The notes beneath the pieces are model-generated. The model searched no databases. It was given only the letters and a program-made list of their open reading frames with translations, and had not been told where the DNA came from. From Streptosporangium becharense (GTDB lineage Bacteria; Actinomycetota; Actinomycetes; Streptosporangiales; Streptosporangiaceae), in assembly GCF_014204985.1 (NCBI RefSeq), contig NZ_JACHMP010000001.1, positions 930,001 to 994,000 of the forward strand: a stretch of DNA of 64,000 bases, in the 5' to 3' direction. Below, piece by piece: positions 28,323 to 37,624 of the stretch. The position numbers and the translations under genes were made by a program. The first letter of the stretch is position 1. Every line of letters starts with the position of its first letter.

Positions 28323-29234
28323 ATGGTCACCATGCCCGGCCTGATGCTCCTCGACACCCCGTCCCTGTACTACCGCGCCTTCTACGGGGTCCCCGAGTCG
28401 CTGACCGCACCCGACGGGATGCCCGTCAACGCGGTGCGCGGCGTCATCGACATGATCGCCATGCTGGTCCGGGCCCACTCCCCCGCGGAGCTGGTCTCCT
28501 GCATGGACGCCGACTGGCGTCCGGCCTTCCGCGTCGCGGCGATCCCCTCGTACAAGGCGCACCGGGTCGCCGCCGGCGGCGCCGAGGAGACCCCGGCTGC
28601 GCTCGCCCCGCAGGTGCCGGTGATCGAGCAGGTGCTCGACGCGGTGGGCATCGCCGGCGTCGGGGTGCCCGGCTACGAGGCCGACGACGTGATGGGCACG
28701 TTCACCGCGCGGGCCCGGGGCCCGGTCGACGTCGTCACCGGCGACCGCGACCTGTTCCAGCTGGTTGACGACGCACGGCCCGTCCGCGTCCTGTACACCG
28801 CGCGGGGCGTCAAGAACCTCCAGCCGGTCGACGAGGCCGTCGTCGCCGAGAAGTACGGCATCCCCGGCCGCGCCTACGCGGACTTCGCCGTGCTGCGCGG
28901 CGACCCCAGCGACGGGCTGCCCGGCGTGCCCGGGGTCGGTGAGAAGACCGCGGCGGCCCTGATCAGCAGGTTCGGCTCGCTGGAGGCGCTGCTGCGGGCC
29001 GTCGACGAGGGGGCTGACCTGACGGCGGGCCAGCGCGCCAGACTGTCGGCCGCACGCGACTACCTGCGCGTGGCCCCCGCCGTGGTCCGGGTCGCCCGGG
29101 ACGCACCCGTTCCCGAAGCCGACCTCGCGCTCCCGGCCAAGCCGCGTGACCCCGAGGCACTGGCCGCCCTCGCCGAGCGCTACGGTCTCGGCGGCCCCCT
29201 CGACCGCCTTTCCTCCGCCCTCGCCGAGCGCTGA
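28323..29234 (+). CDS. 5'-3' exonuclease (FEN-like)
   Basis: A 303-residue stand-alone 5' nuclease like the N-terminal domain of DNA polymerase I. Seen: N-terminal LLDTPSLYYRAFYG, the metal-site GYEADDVMGT and VTGDRDLFQLV, and the helix-3-turn-helix DNA-binding motif GDPSDGLPGVPGVGEKTA. It removes RNA primers or flaps. The ATG at 28323 and another nine nt later are both possible. It lies behind the PAS-SpoIIE gene and 85 bp before an RNB nuclease; 5'-3' exonuclease genes near helY are common in actinobacteria. Confidence 0.92.
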   Translation: MVTMPGLMLLDTPSLYYRAFYGVPESLTAPDGMPVNAVRGVIDMIAMLVRAHSPAELVSCMDADWRPAFRVAAIPSYKAHRVAAGGAEETPAALAPQVPVIEQVLDAVGIAGVGVPGYEADDVMGTFTARARGPVDVVTGDRDLFQLVDDARPVRVLYTARGVKNLQPVDEAVVAEKYGIPGRAYADFAVLRGDPSDGLPGVPGVGEKTAAALISRFGSLEALLRAVDEGADLTAGQRARLSAARDYLRVAPAVVRVARDAPVPEADLALPAKPRDPEALAALAERYGLGGPLDRLSSALAER

Positions 29235-29319
29235 GTCCACGAACCCTCGCCGCCGACCGGGCCCGCGACCCCTCCCCGAGGAGCCCGGCCCTGTGGCGGG
29301 AAGCGGTAGGTTGCTCGAT

Positions 29320-30747
29320 GTGCCCCATAAGAGCATCCGGGTGCCCGGCGAGTCCCATCCCCGGCTCGGTGACGGCTTCGTGCGCATCCGCAGGGAGATG
29401 AAGCTGCCCGGCGAGTTCCCCCGGTCCGTGATCGACGAGGCCGAGTGGGTCGCCGAGTCCCCCTCGCTGCCGCAGCTCGACCGCACCGACCTGCCGTTGG
29501 TCACCATCGACCCGCCGGGCGCGATGGACCTGGACCAGGCCCTCCACCTGGAGGAGCACTCCGGCGGCTATCGCGTCTGGTACGCCGTCGCCGACGTCGG
29601 CGCGTTCGTCCGGCCCGGCGGCGCGATCGACCTCGAGGCCCGCGACCGCGGCGAGACGGTCTACATGCCCGACGGCCGCGTCCCCCTGCACCCGCCGGTG
29701 CTGTCGGAGGGAGCCGCCAGCCTGCTGCCGGGGGTGACCCGCCCGGCCGCGCTGTGGTGCGTCGACCTCGACTCCGGCGGGGAGATCGTGGGCGCCGACG
29801 TGACGCGGGCCCTGGTGCGCAGCCGCGAGCGGCTCGACTACGGCTATGTGCAGACCGCCGTCGACACCGGCACCGCCGACGGCACCCTGCGGCTGCTGGC
29901 CGAGGTGGGCCGGCTGCGGCTCGCCCTGGAGCGGGCCAGGGGCGGCGTCACGCTGCCCACTCCCGACCAGGAGGTCGTTCCCGGCGGAGACGGTTACCTG
30001 GTGCGGTTCCGTGCCCCCCTGGAGGCTGAGGCGTGGAACGCGCAGATCTCCCTGCTGACCGGCATGGCCGCGGCGTCGATGATGCTGGACGCCGAGATCG
30101 GCCTGCTCCGGGTGCTGCCGCCCGCACCGGCCGAGAAGGTGGCCCAGGTCCGCCGGATGGCCGCCGCGCTCGGCGTGCCGTGGCCGGAGGGCGCCGACTA
30201 CGGCGACGTCGTGCACGCCCTCGATCCCGGGGTCCCCGGGCAGGCGGCCTTCCTGCAGGAGTCGACCGTTCTGCTGCGCGGCGCCGGGTACGTGGCCTTC
30301 AACGGCGAACCCCCCGCGCAGGCGGGTCACGCCGCGGTGGCCGCGCCGTACGCGCACGTGACGGCGCCGCTGCGCCGCCTCATCGACCGCTACGCCACGG
30401 AGATCTGCCTGGCCGTCGCGGCGGGTGAGCCGGTACCCCAGGAGGTGCAGGAGGCCATGGGGGAACTGCCGGAGATCATGCACGCCACCGGGCGGCGGGC
30501 GAGCGGCGTCGAGCGGGCGTGCGTGGACCTGGTGGAGGCGTTCGTCCTTCGCGAGCGGGTGGGCCAGACGTTCGATGCCGTGGTCGTCGACGTGGCCGAG
30601 GAGCGGCCGTGGGGCCTGGTGCAGGTCACCGAGCCCGCGGTGGTGGCCCGCTGCGACGGCGAGGGGCTCCCGCTGGGCGAGGCCCTGCGCGTGCGGCTGA
30701 CGCGCGCCGACCCGGCCACCCGCGAGGTCCGCTTCAGCCCGGCCTGA
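29320..30747 (+). CDS. RNB domain 3'-5' exoribonuclease
   Basis: A 475-residue RNase II/R-type enzyme. The RNB catalytic centre is visible: DPPGAMDLDQALHLEEH followed by YRVWYAVADVGAFVRPG and RGETVYMPDGRVPLHPPVLSEG, then a later APYAHVTAPLRRLIDRYA substrate-channel motif. The first Asp cluster reads GAMDLDQA where RNase R has ARDFDDA, as in other actinobacterial short RNB proteins. There are no cold-shock domains at the N-terminus and no S1 domain is obvious at the C-terminus. GTG 29320 gives the usual family length; the frame is open upstream into the exonuclease gene. A 17-bp-stem hairpin follows. Confidence 0.88.
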   Translation: MPHKSIRVPGESHPRLGDGFVRIRREMKLPGEFPRSVIDEAEWVAESPSLPQLDRTDLPLVTIDPPGAMDLDQALHLEEHSGGYRVWYAVADVGAFVRPGGAIDLEARDRGETVYMPDGRVPLHPPVLSEGAASLLPGVTRPAALWCVDLDSGGEIVGADVTRALVRSRERLDYGYVQTAVDTGTADGTLRLLAEVGRLRLALERARGGVTLPTPDQEVVPGGDGYLVRFRAPLEAEAWNAQISLLTGMAAASMMLDAEIGLLRVLPPAPAEKVAQVRRMAAALGVPWPEGADYGDVVHALDPGVPGQAAFLQESTVLLRGAGYVAFNGEPPAQAGHAAVAAPYAHVTAPLRRLIDRYATEICLAVAAGEPVPQEVQEAMGELPEIMHATGRRASGVERACVDLVEAFVLRERVGQTFDAVVVDVAEERPWGLVQVTEPAVVARCDGEGLPLGEALRVRLTRADPATREVRFSPA

Positions 30748-30781
30748 GGTCCGCTTCGGCCCGGCATGGGGACGCGCCGCA

Positions 30782-30820
30782 CGGACAGGGGGCGGGCGAC
30801 GGGCGCCCGCCCCCTGTCCG
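30782..30820. terminator. Bidirectional hairpin terminator
   Basis: A perfect 17-bp stem (30782-30798 with 30804-30820) and a 5-nt loop in the 89-bp gap between two converging genes (RNB nuclease ending 30747, small membrane protein ending 30837). Confidence 0.9.
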
Positions 30821-30836
30821 CGGATACCGGCGGGGG

Positions 30837-31004
30837 TTACCTCTTCAGGGTCCAGCCGGCGCCGACGCCCATCAGGTGCAGCGCGACGCACAGCAGGCCG
30901 GCGAGGGCGAGCGTGGTGACGGTGACGACGGTGCCGACCGCCACGCCGGCGATCTGGAAGATCAGAGCCAGGACGAAGAGCAGTGCGGCGGCGAGGGCGA
31001 ACAT
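30837..31004 (-). CDS. 55-residue hydrophobic membrane protein
   Basis: A short gene of 55 codons plus stop. It reads MFALAAALLFVLALIFQIAG, then VAVGTVVTVTTLALAGLLCVALHL and a short MGVGAGWTLKR tail: two membrane helices with an Arg-Lys C-terminus on the inner face. The case for a real gene is the textbook ribosome binding site GGGAGGTAAGG directly before the ATG, and the strong hairpin placed just after its stop. Function unknown; similar two-helix microproteins are widespread in actinobacteria. The 221 bp upstream (31005-31225) contain no other gene. Confidence 0.8.
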   Translation of the reverse strand: MFALAAALLFVLALIFQIAGVAVGTVVTVTTLALAGLLCVALHLMGVGAGWTLKR

Positions 31005-31225
31005 CCTTACCTCCCTGGGGGGACAGCTGCTTCCGACAGAGGGATTTCCGCCGCCTCACCCGGGGAAACAGCCCCGGGGGCTACGTTCCGCCCACCACCC
31101 GTCACACTGTATTGACCGGGCGGTCAGCCAGGCGGCGCCACCCGGACCGCAGGCGCACGGAGGCCGGTGAGGAGCCGCCGGGCGGCCGTCCCGGCACCGG
31201 CCCGTCCGCACCCGGAGGTGGGGGA

Positions 31226-33955
31226 TCACACCAGGGACGAGTAGGCCACCACCCCGCGCCGCAGGGCGTCCATCGCCTTGCCGGCGGTCTGCCTGACCTT
31301 GCTCCCGGCGGGGGCGGCGTCGGCGATCTGGCCGAGCAGGTCCAGCAGCTGCTTGGTCCAGCGCACGAAGTCGCCGGCGGCCAGCTCCGCGCCGTTGATC
31401 CCGTCGCCGAGCACCGCGTCCAGGCTGTGGCCCTTGGCCCAGCGGAAGGCCGCCCAGGCGAAGCCGAAGTCGGGCTCCCTGATGAACGACAGGCCGTGAT
31501 CGCTCTCGATCGCCTCCAGCTCACCCCAGAGACGCACCATGTCCGCCAGCGCCTTCTGGGCGTGGCCCGCGGGAATCCTGGGCTGGCGGGCGTCGTCGCC
31601 CTGCCGGGACTCGAAGACCAGCGACGAGACGCAGGCGGCCAGTTCCGCCGGGTCGAGGTCGTTCCAGAGGCCGGCGCGTAGGCACTCGGAGGTCAATAGG
31701 TCCAGCTCGGTGTAGAGCTGGGCCAGACGGCGGCCCTCGGCGGTGACGCTCTCACCGTCGAGATAACCGAGCTGGTCGAGCACTCCGCAGACCTTGTCGA
31801 AGGTGCGGGCGATGACGTGGGAGCGGCCCTCGACCCGGCGGCGCAGGCCGTCGGTGTCGCGCAGCAGCTTGTGGTAGCGCTCGGCCCAGCGGGCGTGGTC
31901 TTCGCGCTCGTCGCAGCCATGGCAGGGGTGCTGGCGGATCTCCCGGCGCAGACGCAGGATCTCCTCGTCCTCGGCCGCGTGGTCGCGTGCCCTGACCGGC
32001 TTGCCGAAGTCGCGGTCGCCGATCTTGGCGTGCATGGACGAGACCAGGTTGGCCCGCTCCTTCGGGGACCGGGCGTTGAAGTTCTTCGGGATGCGCAGGT
32101 GGTCGACCGGCTCCACCGGGACGGGGAAGTCGGCCGGCGAGAGCTTCTTGACCTGCTTGCCGATGGTGAGCACCAGCGGCGAGGGGCCCTCCCCCCGGGA
32201 GTTGAGGCCCGGGTCGAGGACGACCGCCAGCCCGGCCCGGCGCCCGCCGGGGACGCGGATGATGTCACCGGGCCGCAGCGCCTCCAGCGAACGCAGCGCC
32301 TGTGCGCGGCGGGCGGCTCCGCGCTGCCGCGACAGCTCCGACTCCCGGTCCGACAGCGTCCTGCGCAGCGCGGCGTACTCGGAGAAGTCACCCAGGTGGC
32401 AGGTCATCGCCTCCTGGTAGCCCCGCAGGGCCTCCTCGGCGCGGCGCAGCTGCTTGGCGATGCCGACCACGGCCCGGTCGGCCTGGAACTGCGCGAAGGA
32501 GGACTCCAGGAGCGTCCGGGCACGCTCCCTGCCCACCTGCCCGACCAGGTTGACCGCCATGTTGTAGGAGGGGCGGAAGCTGGAACGCAGCGGGTAGGTA
32601 CGGGTGCTGGCGAGGCCGGCGACGTGCAGCGGGTCGGTGCCCGGCTGCCACTGGACCACCGCGTGGCCCTCCACGTCGATGCCGCGCCGCCCGGCCCGGC
32701 CGGTGAGCTGGGTGTACTCACCGGGGGTGAGGTCGGCGTGGGTCTCGCCGTTCCACTTGTCGAGCTTCTCGATCACCACGGAGCGGGCGGGCATGTTGAT
32801 GCCCAGCGCCAGGGTCTCGGTGGCGAAGACGGCCTTGACCAGGCCGCGGGTGAACAGCTCCTCGACGACCTCCTTGAAGGCCGGGAGCATGCCGGCGTGG
32901 TGGGCGGCCAGACCGCGTTCCAGGGCGTCGCGCCACTCCAGGTAGCCGAGCACAGCCAGGTCCTCGTCGGGCAGGTGCGCGGTGCGCTCGTCGACGAGCT
33001 GGCGGATCTCCTGGCGTTCGGTGTCGGTGGTGAGCCGGATGCCCGCGTACAGGCACTGCATGACCGCGGCGTCGCACCCGGCGCGGGAGAAGATGAAGGT
33101 GATCGCGGGCAGCAGGCCGCCCGCGTCCAGGCGTTCGATGGCCGCGGCCCGGTCGGGCGGGCCGTTGCGGCGGGGCCGGGGGTAGCCCCGGCGGCCCCTG
33201 CCGTACGCCTGGCGCTCCTCGTCCTTGGCGATGCGCATCAGGCTGGGGTTGACCTGGGGGCGGTGGCCCTCCTCGTCGCTGACGAACAGGTCGTACAGGC
33301 GGTTGCCGACGAGCATGTGCTGCCAGAGCGGGACCGGCCGGTGCTCGTCGACGATGACGCTCGTGTCGCCGCGGACCTCGCCCAGCCACTCGCCGAACTC
33401 CTCGGCGTTGCTGACGGTGGCCGACAGGGCGACCAGCCGCACCGACTCGGGCAGGTGGATGATCACCTCTTCCCAGACGGCGCCGCGGAACCGGTCGGCG
33501 AGGTAGTGCACCTCGTCCATGACGACGAAGCCGAGCCCCGCCAGGGTGCCGGACCCCGCGTAGAGCATGTTGCGCAGCACCTCGGTCGTCATGACGACGA
33601 CCGGGGCGTCGCCGTTGACGCTGTTGTCACCGGTGAGCAGGCCGACCTTGGCCGCGCCGTAACGCCTGACGAGGTCGTTGTACTTCTGGTTGGACAGGGC
33701 CTTGATCGGGGTGGTGTAGAAGCACTTGCGGCCCTCCGCGAGGGCCAGGTGGACGGCGAACTCGCCGACGACGGTCTTGCCCGACCCGGTGGGCGCCGCC
33801 ACCAGGACGCCGTCACCCGCCTCCAGCGCGCGGCAGGCGTCGAGCTGGAAGTCGTCCAGCGCGAAGTCGTACAGACCGCGGAACGAGGTCAGCGCGGGCC
33901 CGCTCTCGGCCTGGCTCTGACGGAAGGCAGCGTATCGTTCCGCTGGGGTCGTCAT
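31226..33955 (-). CDS. helY: Ski2/Mtr4-like DEVH-box helicase
   Basis: A 909-residue superfamily 2 helicase resembling mycobacterial HelY and eukaryotic Ski2/Mtr4. Motifs: Walker A APTGSGKTVVGEFAVHLAL, TTPIKALSNQKYND (Ia), VMDEVHYLADRFRG (II), ALSATVSNAEEFGEWLG (III) and QLTGRAGRRGIDVEG (VI). The C-terminal third carries the DSHCT helical region with a CHGCDEREDH cluster in front. Expected role: RNA unwinding and turnover. ATG 33955. It lies in the leftward run pafB-pafC-tatA-tatC-lipid kinase-helY, a well-conserved actinobacterial neighbourhood. Confidence 0.93.
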   Translation of the reverse strand: MTTPAERYAAFRQSQAESGPALTSFRGLYDFALDDFQLDACRALEAGDGVLVAAPTGSGKTVVGEFAVHLALAEGRKCFYTTPIKALSNQKYNDLVRRYGAAKVGLLTGDNSVNGDAPVVVMTTEVLRNMLYAGSGTLAGLGFVVMDEVHYLADRFRGAVWEEVIIHLPESVRLVALSATVSNAEEFGEWLGEVRGDTSVIVDEHRPVPLWQHMLVGNRLYDLFVSDEEGHRPQVNPSLMRIAKDEERQAYGRGRRGYPRPRRNGPPDRAAAIERLDAGGLLPAITFIFSRAGCDAAVMQCLYAGIRLTTDTERQEIRQLVDERTAHLPDEDLAVLGYLEWRDALERGLAAHHAGMLPAFKEVVEELFTRGLVKAVFATETLALGINMPARSVVIEKLDKWNGETHADLTPGEYTQLTGRAGRRGIDVEGHAVVQWQPGTDPLHVAGLASTRTYPLRSSFRPSYNMAVNLVGQVGRERARTLLESSFAQFQADRAVVGIAKQLRRAEEALRGYQEAMTCHLGDFSEYAALRRTLSDRESELSRQRGAARRAQALRSLEALRPGDIIRVPGGRRAGLAVVLDPGLNSRGEGPSPLVLTIGKQVKKLSPADFPVPVEPVDHLRIPKNFNARSPKERANLVSSMHAKIGDRDFGKPVRARDHAAEDEEILRLRREIRQHPCHGCDEREDHARWAERYHKLLRDTDGLRRRVEGRSHVIARTFDKVCGVLDQLGYLDGESVTAEGRRLAQLYTELDLLTSECLRAGLWNDLDPAELAACVSSLVFESRQGDDARQPRIPAGHAQKALADMVRLWGELEAIESDHGLSFIREPDFGFAWAAFRWAKGHSLDAVLGDGINGAELAAGDFVRWTKQLLDLLGQIADAAPAGSKVRQTAGKAMDALRRGVVAYSSLV

Positions 33956-34128
33956 GCCCCCCAGCCTACCGATATCAGGATTCCGGTCCGTCCCCGTACG
34001 CCTGGAGCGGACGGCCCGCCCGGCGTCTGCGGAGACGGCGGCGGACCCGGGCGGCCGGCCGCTTCACGTGGGCGCCGGCGCGGCACCGGGCCGGGGGTTC
34101 CCGGGGCGGGGCGGCTCCGCACGGGCCC

Positions 34129-35025
34129 CTACACGATGACCGACAGCGCTCCCGGGACGATCTCACAGGTCAGCGGGGCGGGCCCGACCCGCTCGCCGTC
34201 GGCGTAGGCGATCACGTCGGGGGCCCGGATGCCGACCCGGCGTGCGCGGCGCACGGTGACCGCCGGGTGGCCGACGTGGGATCCCCGGTAGACGCGGGGG
34301 AAGGTACGCAGGAACTCGGTCTTGGGGACGGCGCCGAGGATCATCACGTCCAGCAGGCCGTCGTCGGGGAGCGCGTCCGGGCAGACCCGCATGCCGGCGC
34401 CGTAGGAGCGGGTGTTGCCGACCGCGACCAGCATCGCCTCCCGCTCGACGACCTCGCCGTCCAGGTCGATCTCGAACGGGATCGGCCGGAAGGCACGCAG
34501 CTCGCCGGCGAGCGCGACCAGGTACTTGGCCATGCCGGGCGGCCAGGTCAGCCGGTTGGCGCGCTCGTTGACGCGGGAGTCGAAGCCGCAGGCGACCACC
34601 CCGGCGAACCACTCGCCCGAGCCCGCGGCGGCACCGGGCGCTCCCACGGTGGCGGCGTCGACCGTGCGGACCCGGCCGCGCAGCACGGTGTCGGCGGCGG
34701 CCAGCGGGTCACGCGGCGGGATGCCGAGCGCGTCGGCGATGTCGTTGCCGGTTCCGGCGGGGACGATCCCCAGGGGCACGCCGGTCCCGGCGACCGCCTG
34801 GACGGCGAGGTGGACCAGGCCGTCGCCGCCGAAGGCCACCAGCGCGGCGGGGCGGCGGGCGACGGCCACGCGGGCGCGTTCCAGGGCGTCGGCGGCGCAG
34901 GAGCCGAGGACGACCGAGACCTTCCGGCCGCCGCGCCGCAGCCTGTCGAGCACCGGAGGCAGCAGCCTCCTCGACCGGCCGCCGCGGGCGGCGGGGTTGA
35001 CGAGGACGATGATCTCTCCGGGCAC
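34129..35025 (-). CDS. Diacylglycerol kinase family lipid kinase
   Basis: A 298-residue soluble lipid kinase. The catalytic-domain signature GGDG is present in VAFGGDGLVHLAVQAV, followed by the nucleotide motif VPAGTGNDIADALG; the C-terminal beta domain begins near DLDGEVVEREAM. The substrate could be diacylglycerol, a long-chain base or another polar lipid. GTG 35025 starts 17 nt after the tatC stop, so it is probably co-translated with tatC. Confidence 0.9.
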   Translation of the reverse strand: MPGEIIVLVNPAARGGRSRRLLPPVLDRLRRGGRKVSVVLGSCAADALERARVAVARRPAALVAFGGDGLVHLAVQAVAGTGVPLGIVPAGTGNDIADALGIPPRDPLAAADTVLRGRVRTVDAATVGAPGAAAGSGEWFAGVVACGFDSRVNERANRLTWPPGMAKYLVALAGELRAFRPIPFEIDLDGEVVEREAMLVAVGNTRSYGAGMRVCPDALPDDGLLDVMILGAVPKTEFLRTFPRVYRGSHVGHPAVTVRRARRVGIRAPDVIAYADGERVGPAPLTCEIVPGALSVIV

Positions 35026-35042
35026 AGACCGGAACTTATCCC

Positions 35043-35981
35043 CTATCCACTGGAATCGGGGCCGGTCGTTTTCGAATCGATAGGAGCCGGGTCGCCGACG
35101 GGGGCGACGTCGTCCAGCGGCTCCGGATCGTCGTCGAGCGAGGACGCCTCGTCATCGGACAGGTGGGAGAAGTCGCCGCTCTTCTTCCGCTGCCTCTTCT
35201 CCCGCAGATACATGAACCCCTCGGCCAGGGCGAACAGCACGACCATGGGCAGGGCGAGCGCGATCATCGTGAACGGGTCGCCGCCCGGGGTGGCGACCGC
35301 ACCGAAGACGAACATCAGGAAGATGACGAGCCTGCGGTGCTTGGCCACCGTGGCCTGCGGCAGCACCCCGATGATGTTCAGGAAGACCATCAGCAGCGGC
35401 AGCTCGAAGGAGATGCCGAACACGATGACCATGATCAGCGCGTAGCTGAGGTACTCGTCGATCGTCAGGCCCGTCACGGTGTCGGGCGGGGCGAACCCGA
35501 GGAGGATCGACAGGCCCGTGTCCATCACGAAGTAGGCCAGCGCCGCGCCAGCCAGGAACAGCGGGACCGCCATGCAGAGGAACAGGATCGAGTAGCGCTT
35601 CTCGTTGCGGTAGAGGCCCGGGGTGACGAAGCCCCAGATCTGCCCCAGCCAGACCGGCGAGGAGACGATCAGGCCGAACATCGCCGCGACCTTGAGGTTC
35701 ACGAAGAAGGAGTCGAAGACGCCGAGGATCAGCATCGTGCACTGGCCCGGCCGCAACTGCTGGGCCTGCGGCAGCCCGCAGTACGGCGCCGAGACGAACT
35801 CCCACAGCGGCTTGAAGAAGACGAACCCGACGATGATCCCCACGAGCAGGCCGAGCAGGGCGATGACCAGCCGGTTGCGCAGCTCGCGGAGATGCTCCAT
35901 GAGCGGCATCCGGCCGTCGGACGAGTCGGCGGGCGGTGCCGCCCCGTTCCGGCCCGGCTTGGGCCACTTCAGCAGCGCCAT
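35043..35981 (-). CDS. tatC: Twin-arginine translocase subunit TatC
   Basis: A 312-residue multi-spanning receptor of the Tat pathway, which moves folded proteins. Typical features: cytoplasmic N-terminus with MPLMEHLRELRNRLVIALLGL, six predicted helices, and the Glu-containing GLYRNEKRYSILF loop that binds twin-arginine signals. The last ~50 residues are an acidic, disordered cytosolic tail (DDEASSLDDDPEPLDD). It is preceded by tatA at 62 bp; no separate tatB is in the window, so TatA may be bifunctional or TatB is encoded elsewhere. Confidence 0.96.
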   Translation of the reverse strand: MALLKWPKPGRNGAAPPADSSDGRMPLMEHLRELRNRLVIALLGLLVGIIVGFVFFKPLWEFVSAPYCGLPQAQQLRPGQCTMLILGVFDSFFVNLKVAAMFGLIVSSPVWLGQIWGFVTPGLYRNEKRYSILFLCMAVPLFLAGAALAYFVMDTGLSILLGFAPPDTVTGLTIDEYLSYALIMVIVFGISFELPLLMVFLNIIGVLPQATVAKHRRLVIFLMFVFGAVATPGGDPFTMIALALPMVVLFALAEGFMYLREKRQRKKSGDFSHLSDDEASSLDDDPEPLDDVAPVGDPAPIDSKTTGPDSSG

Positions 35982-36043
35982 TCACGCATCCTGGTCTGAC
36001 GAGTCGGGGATCGGGTCGGCCGGTGGCCCGAGGCCACCGCCGG

Positions 36044-36388
36044 TCACTGCTGCTTGGCCGCCCCCGCCTGGGCACGCAGCCTGGCGGCCTGCTCCTCCAG
36101 GACGCGGGCCTGCTCCTCTGCGGAGGGTGCCGGGGCCGCGGCGGGCGCCGGGGTGGAGGCGGAGGCGAGCGGCTGCGGGGCCGGAGCCGCGGGCTGGGGC
36201 TGCGCCTGGACGACCGTGGCGGTCGTGCTCTCCGCGTCGTCCTCGTCACGGAGCTTGGAGGTCTCCGCCTTGAAGATGCGCAGCGAACGCCCGAGACCGC
36301 GGGCGGCTTCCGGAAGCTTCTTGGCACCGAACAGCAGCACCAGAATCAGGCCGATGATGATCAGCTCAGTGGGTCCGAGGTTGGGCAT
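36044..36388 (-). CDS. tatA: Twin-arginine translocase subunit TatA
   Basis: A 114-residue single-span protein: [37 protein letters not shown] gives the membrane helix, the FGxxKLP hinge and the amphipathic helix of TatA. The tail is Ala/Pro/Gln-rich and ends in a predicted coiled helix. TatA oligomers form the translocation pore with TatC, encoded directly downstream. ATG 36388. Confidence 0.95.
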   Translation of the reverse strand: MPNLGPTELIIIGLILVLLFGAKKLPEAARGLGRSLRIFKAETSKLRDEDDAESTTATVVQAQPQPAAPAPQPLASASTPAPAAAPAPSAEEQARVLEEQAARLRAQAGAAKQQ

Positions 36389-36454
36389 GACACATCCTTA
36401 TGCCGAGCGACGTGCAGTCTCTGGTCCCGATCGTACGCTGCCGATGGGACAGAC

Positions 36455-36643
36455 TCATCCCCTCGAGGCCCGTATTGTCCTTGTCGTCTCGGTGAACAGT
36501 CGCTGCGCCGGCTCCAGCTTCCTGCGCGCCTCGTCCACCTCGCGGCCGAGCCCGGCGGCGGCCCGCAGCACCCGGACGCCCAGGAAACCCAGGACGACCA
36601 GCCCGGCGAGGGCCAGCGCGACCCCGGCGAAGATCCACGTCAT
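36455..36643 (-). CDS. Small membrane-anchored protein between pafC and tatA
   Basis: A 62-residue protein with one N-terminal helix (IFAGVALALAGLVVLGFLGVRVL) and a charged helical tail (GREVDEARRKLEPAQRLFTETTRTI) that could form a coiled coil in the cytosol. Starts 24 nt after the pafC stop and precedes tatA by 66 bp, so it belongs to the same transcript. Its size and plan recall a truncated TatB-like or an assembly factor, but the FGxxKLP-type hinge is absent and I do not assign a function. Confidence 0.75.
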   Translation of the reverse strand: MTWIFAGVALALAGLVVLGFLGVRVLRAAAGLGREVDEARRKLEPAQRLFTETTRTIRASRG

Positions 36644-36667
36644 ACCGCGAGATCATAACGCCGCATG

Positions 36668-37624
36668 TCAGGAAACCGACTCGTAACGATTCAGCGCCGC
36701 GGTCGCCGCGGCGCGCACGCTCTCGGCGAGCGACTCCGGGGAGACGACTCGCCCGGTGTCGCCCAGGCGCAGCGCCAGGCGGACCACCCAGCCCCGTTCC
36801 CTGGCGCGCAGCGCCACCCGGACGCGGCCCTCGCCGAGCTCCTCGACGCGCTCGCACGGGTAGTACTCCGACACCCAGCGCCCCGCGGCGGTCAGCTCCA
36901 GCTCCACCAGTTCGTCGTCGGGCGAGGGCCGGAACACTCCCGGCGTCACCTCGTCGGGCACCGCTTCGGCGGGCGGGTCGGCGGGCACGTCGAGCACGTC
37001 GACGGAGAGCATCCGGTCGAGCCTGAACAGCCGCACCGCCTCGGCCCGGTAGCACCAGCCGGACAGGTAGGGACGCCCGTCCACGACGACCAGGCGCATC
37101 GGGTCCACCTCACGCGGGGTGACCTCGTCGCGTCCCGGCACGTAGTAGCGCAGCGACAGCCGCCGGTGGCGGCGCAGCGCCTCGTTGACGCTGGGCAGCG
37201 CGTCGGGGGCGGCGTCGACCTCCACCGCGACCTGGCTGCTGACTGCCGCCGCCCCCTCGCCCGCCGCCTGCTCCAGCTTGGCGATGACCCGGGCCAGCGC
37301 GTCGCGCTCCCCGAACTCCGGCATCTCGGCGAGCAGCCGCAGCGCCACCAGCAGGGCACTGGCCTCGTCCACGCCCAGCCTCAGCGGGCGGGCGATGGTG
37401 TCGGCGTTGTCGATGACGATCTCACCGCCGTCCCATGAGACGTCGATCAGGTCGCCGGGGGTGTGGCCGGGCAGCCCGCACATCCACACCAGCTGCAGGT
37501 CGTCGATGAGCTGCTTCTCACTCAGCCCGAAGATCTTCGCCACCTCGGGGACCTGCGCTCCGGGATGCGACATCAGATAGGGCACCAGCGCCAGCAGCCT
37601 GGGCAGGCGGTCCGCCGTGCTCAT
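36668..37624 (-). CDS. pafC: WYL-domain transcriptional regulator PafC
   Basis: A 318-residue HTH-WYL protein. The N-terminal HTH (LLALVPYLMSHPGAQVPEVAKIFGLSEKQLIDDLQLVWMCG) precedes a WYL ligand-binding domain (LSLRYYVPGRDEVTPREVDPMRLVVVDGRPYLSGWCYRAEAVRLFRLDRM). In mycobacteria PafB and PafC form a heterodimer that activates DNA-damage genes independently of LexA. ATG 37624 overlaps the pafB stop by 4 nt (ATGA), fitting obligate heterodimer synthesis. PafC here is exactly as long as PafB (318 residues). Confidence 0.93.
   Translation of the reverse strand: MSTADRLPRLLALVPYLMSHPGAQVPEVAKIFGLSEKQLIDDLQLVWMCGLPGHTPGDLIDVSWDGGEIVIDNADTIARPLRLGVDEASALLVALRLLAEMPEFGERDALARVIAKLEQAAGEGAAAVSSQVAVEVDAAPDALPSVNEALRRHRRLSLRYYVPGRDEVTPREVDPMRLVVVDGRPYLSGWCYRAEAVRLFRLDRMLSVDVLDVPADPPAEAVPDEVTPGVFRPSPDDELVELELTAAGRWVSEYYPCERVEELGEGRVRVALRARERGWVVRLALRLGDTGRVVSPESLAESVRAAATAALNRYESVS

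Noticed and set aside
31817..34207. Rightward open frame of ~800 codons opposite helY
   Set aside because: Antisense shadow; no start signal and no domain.
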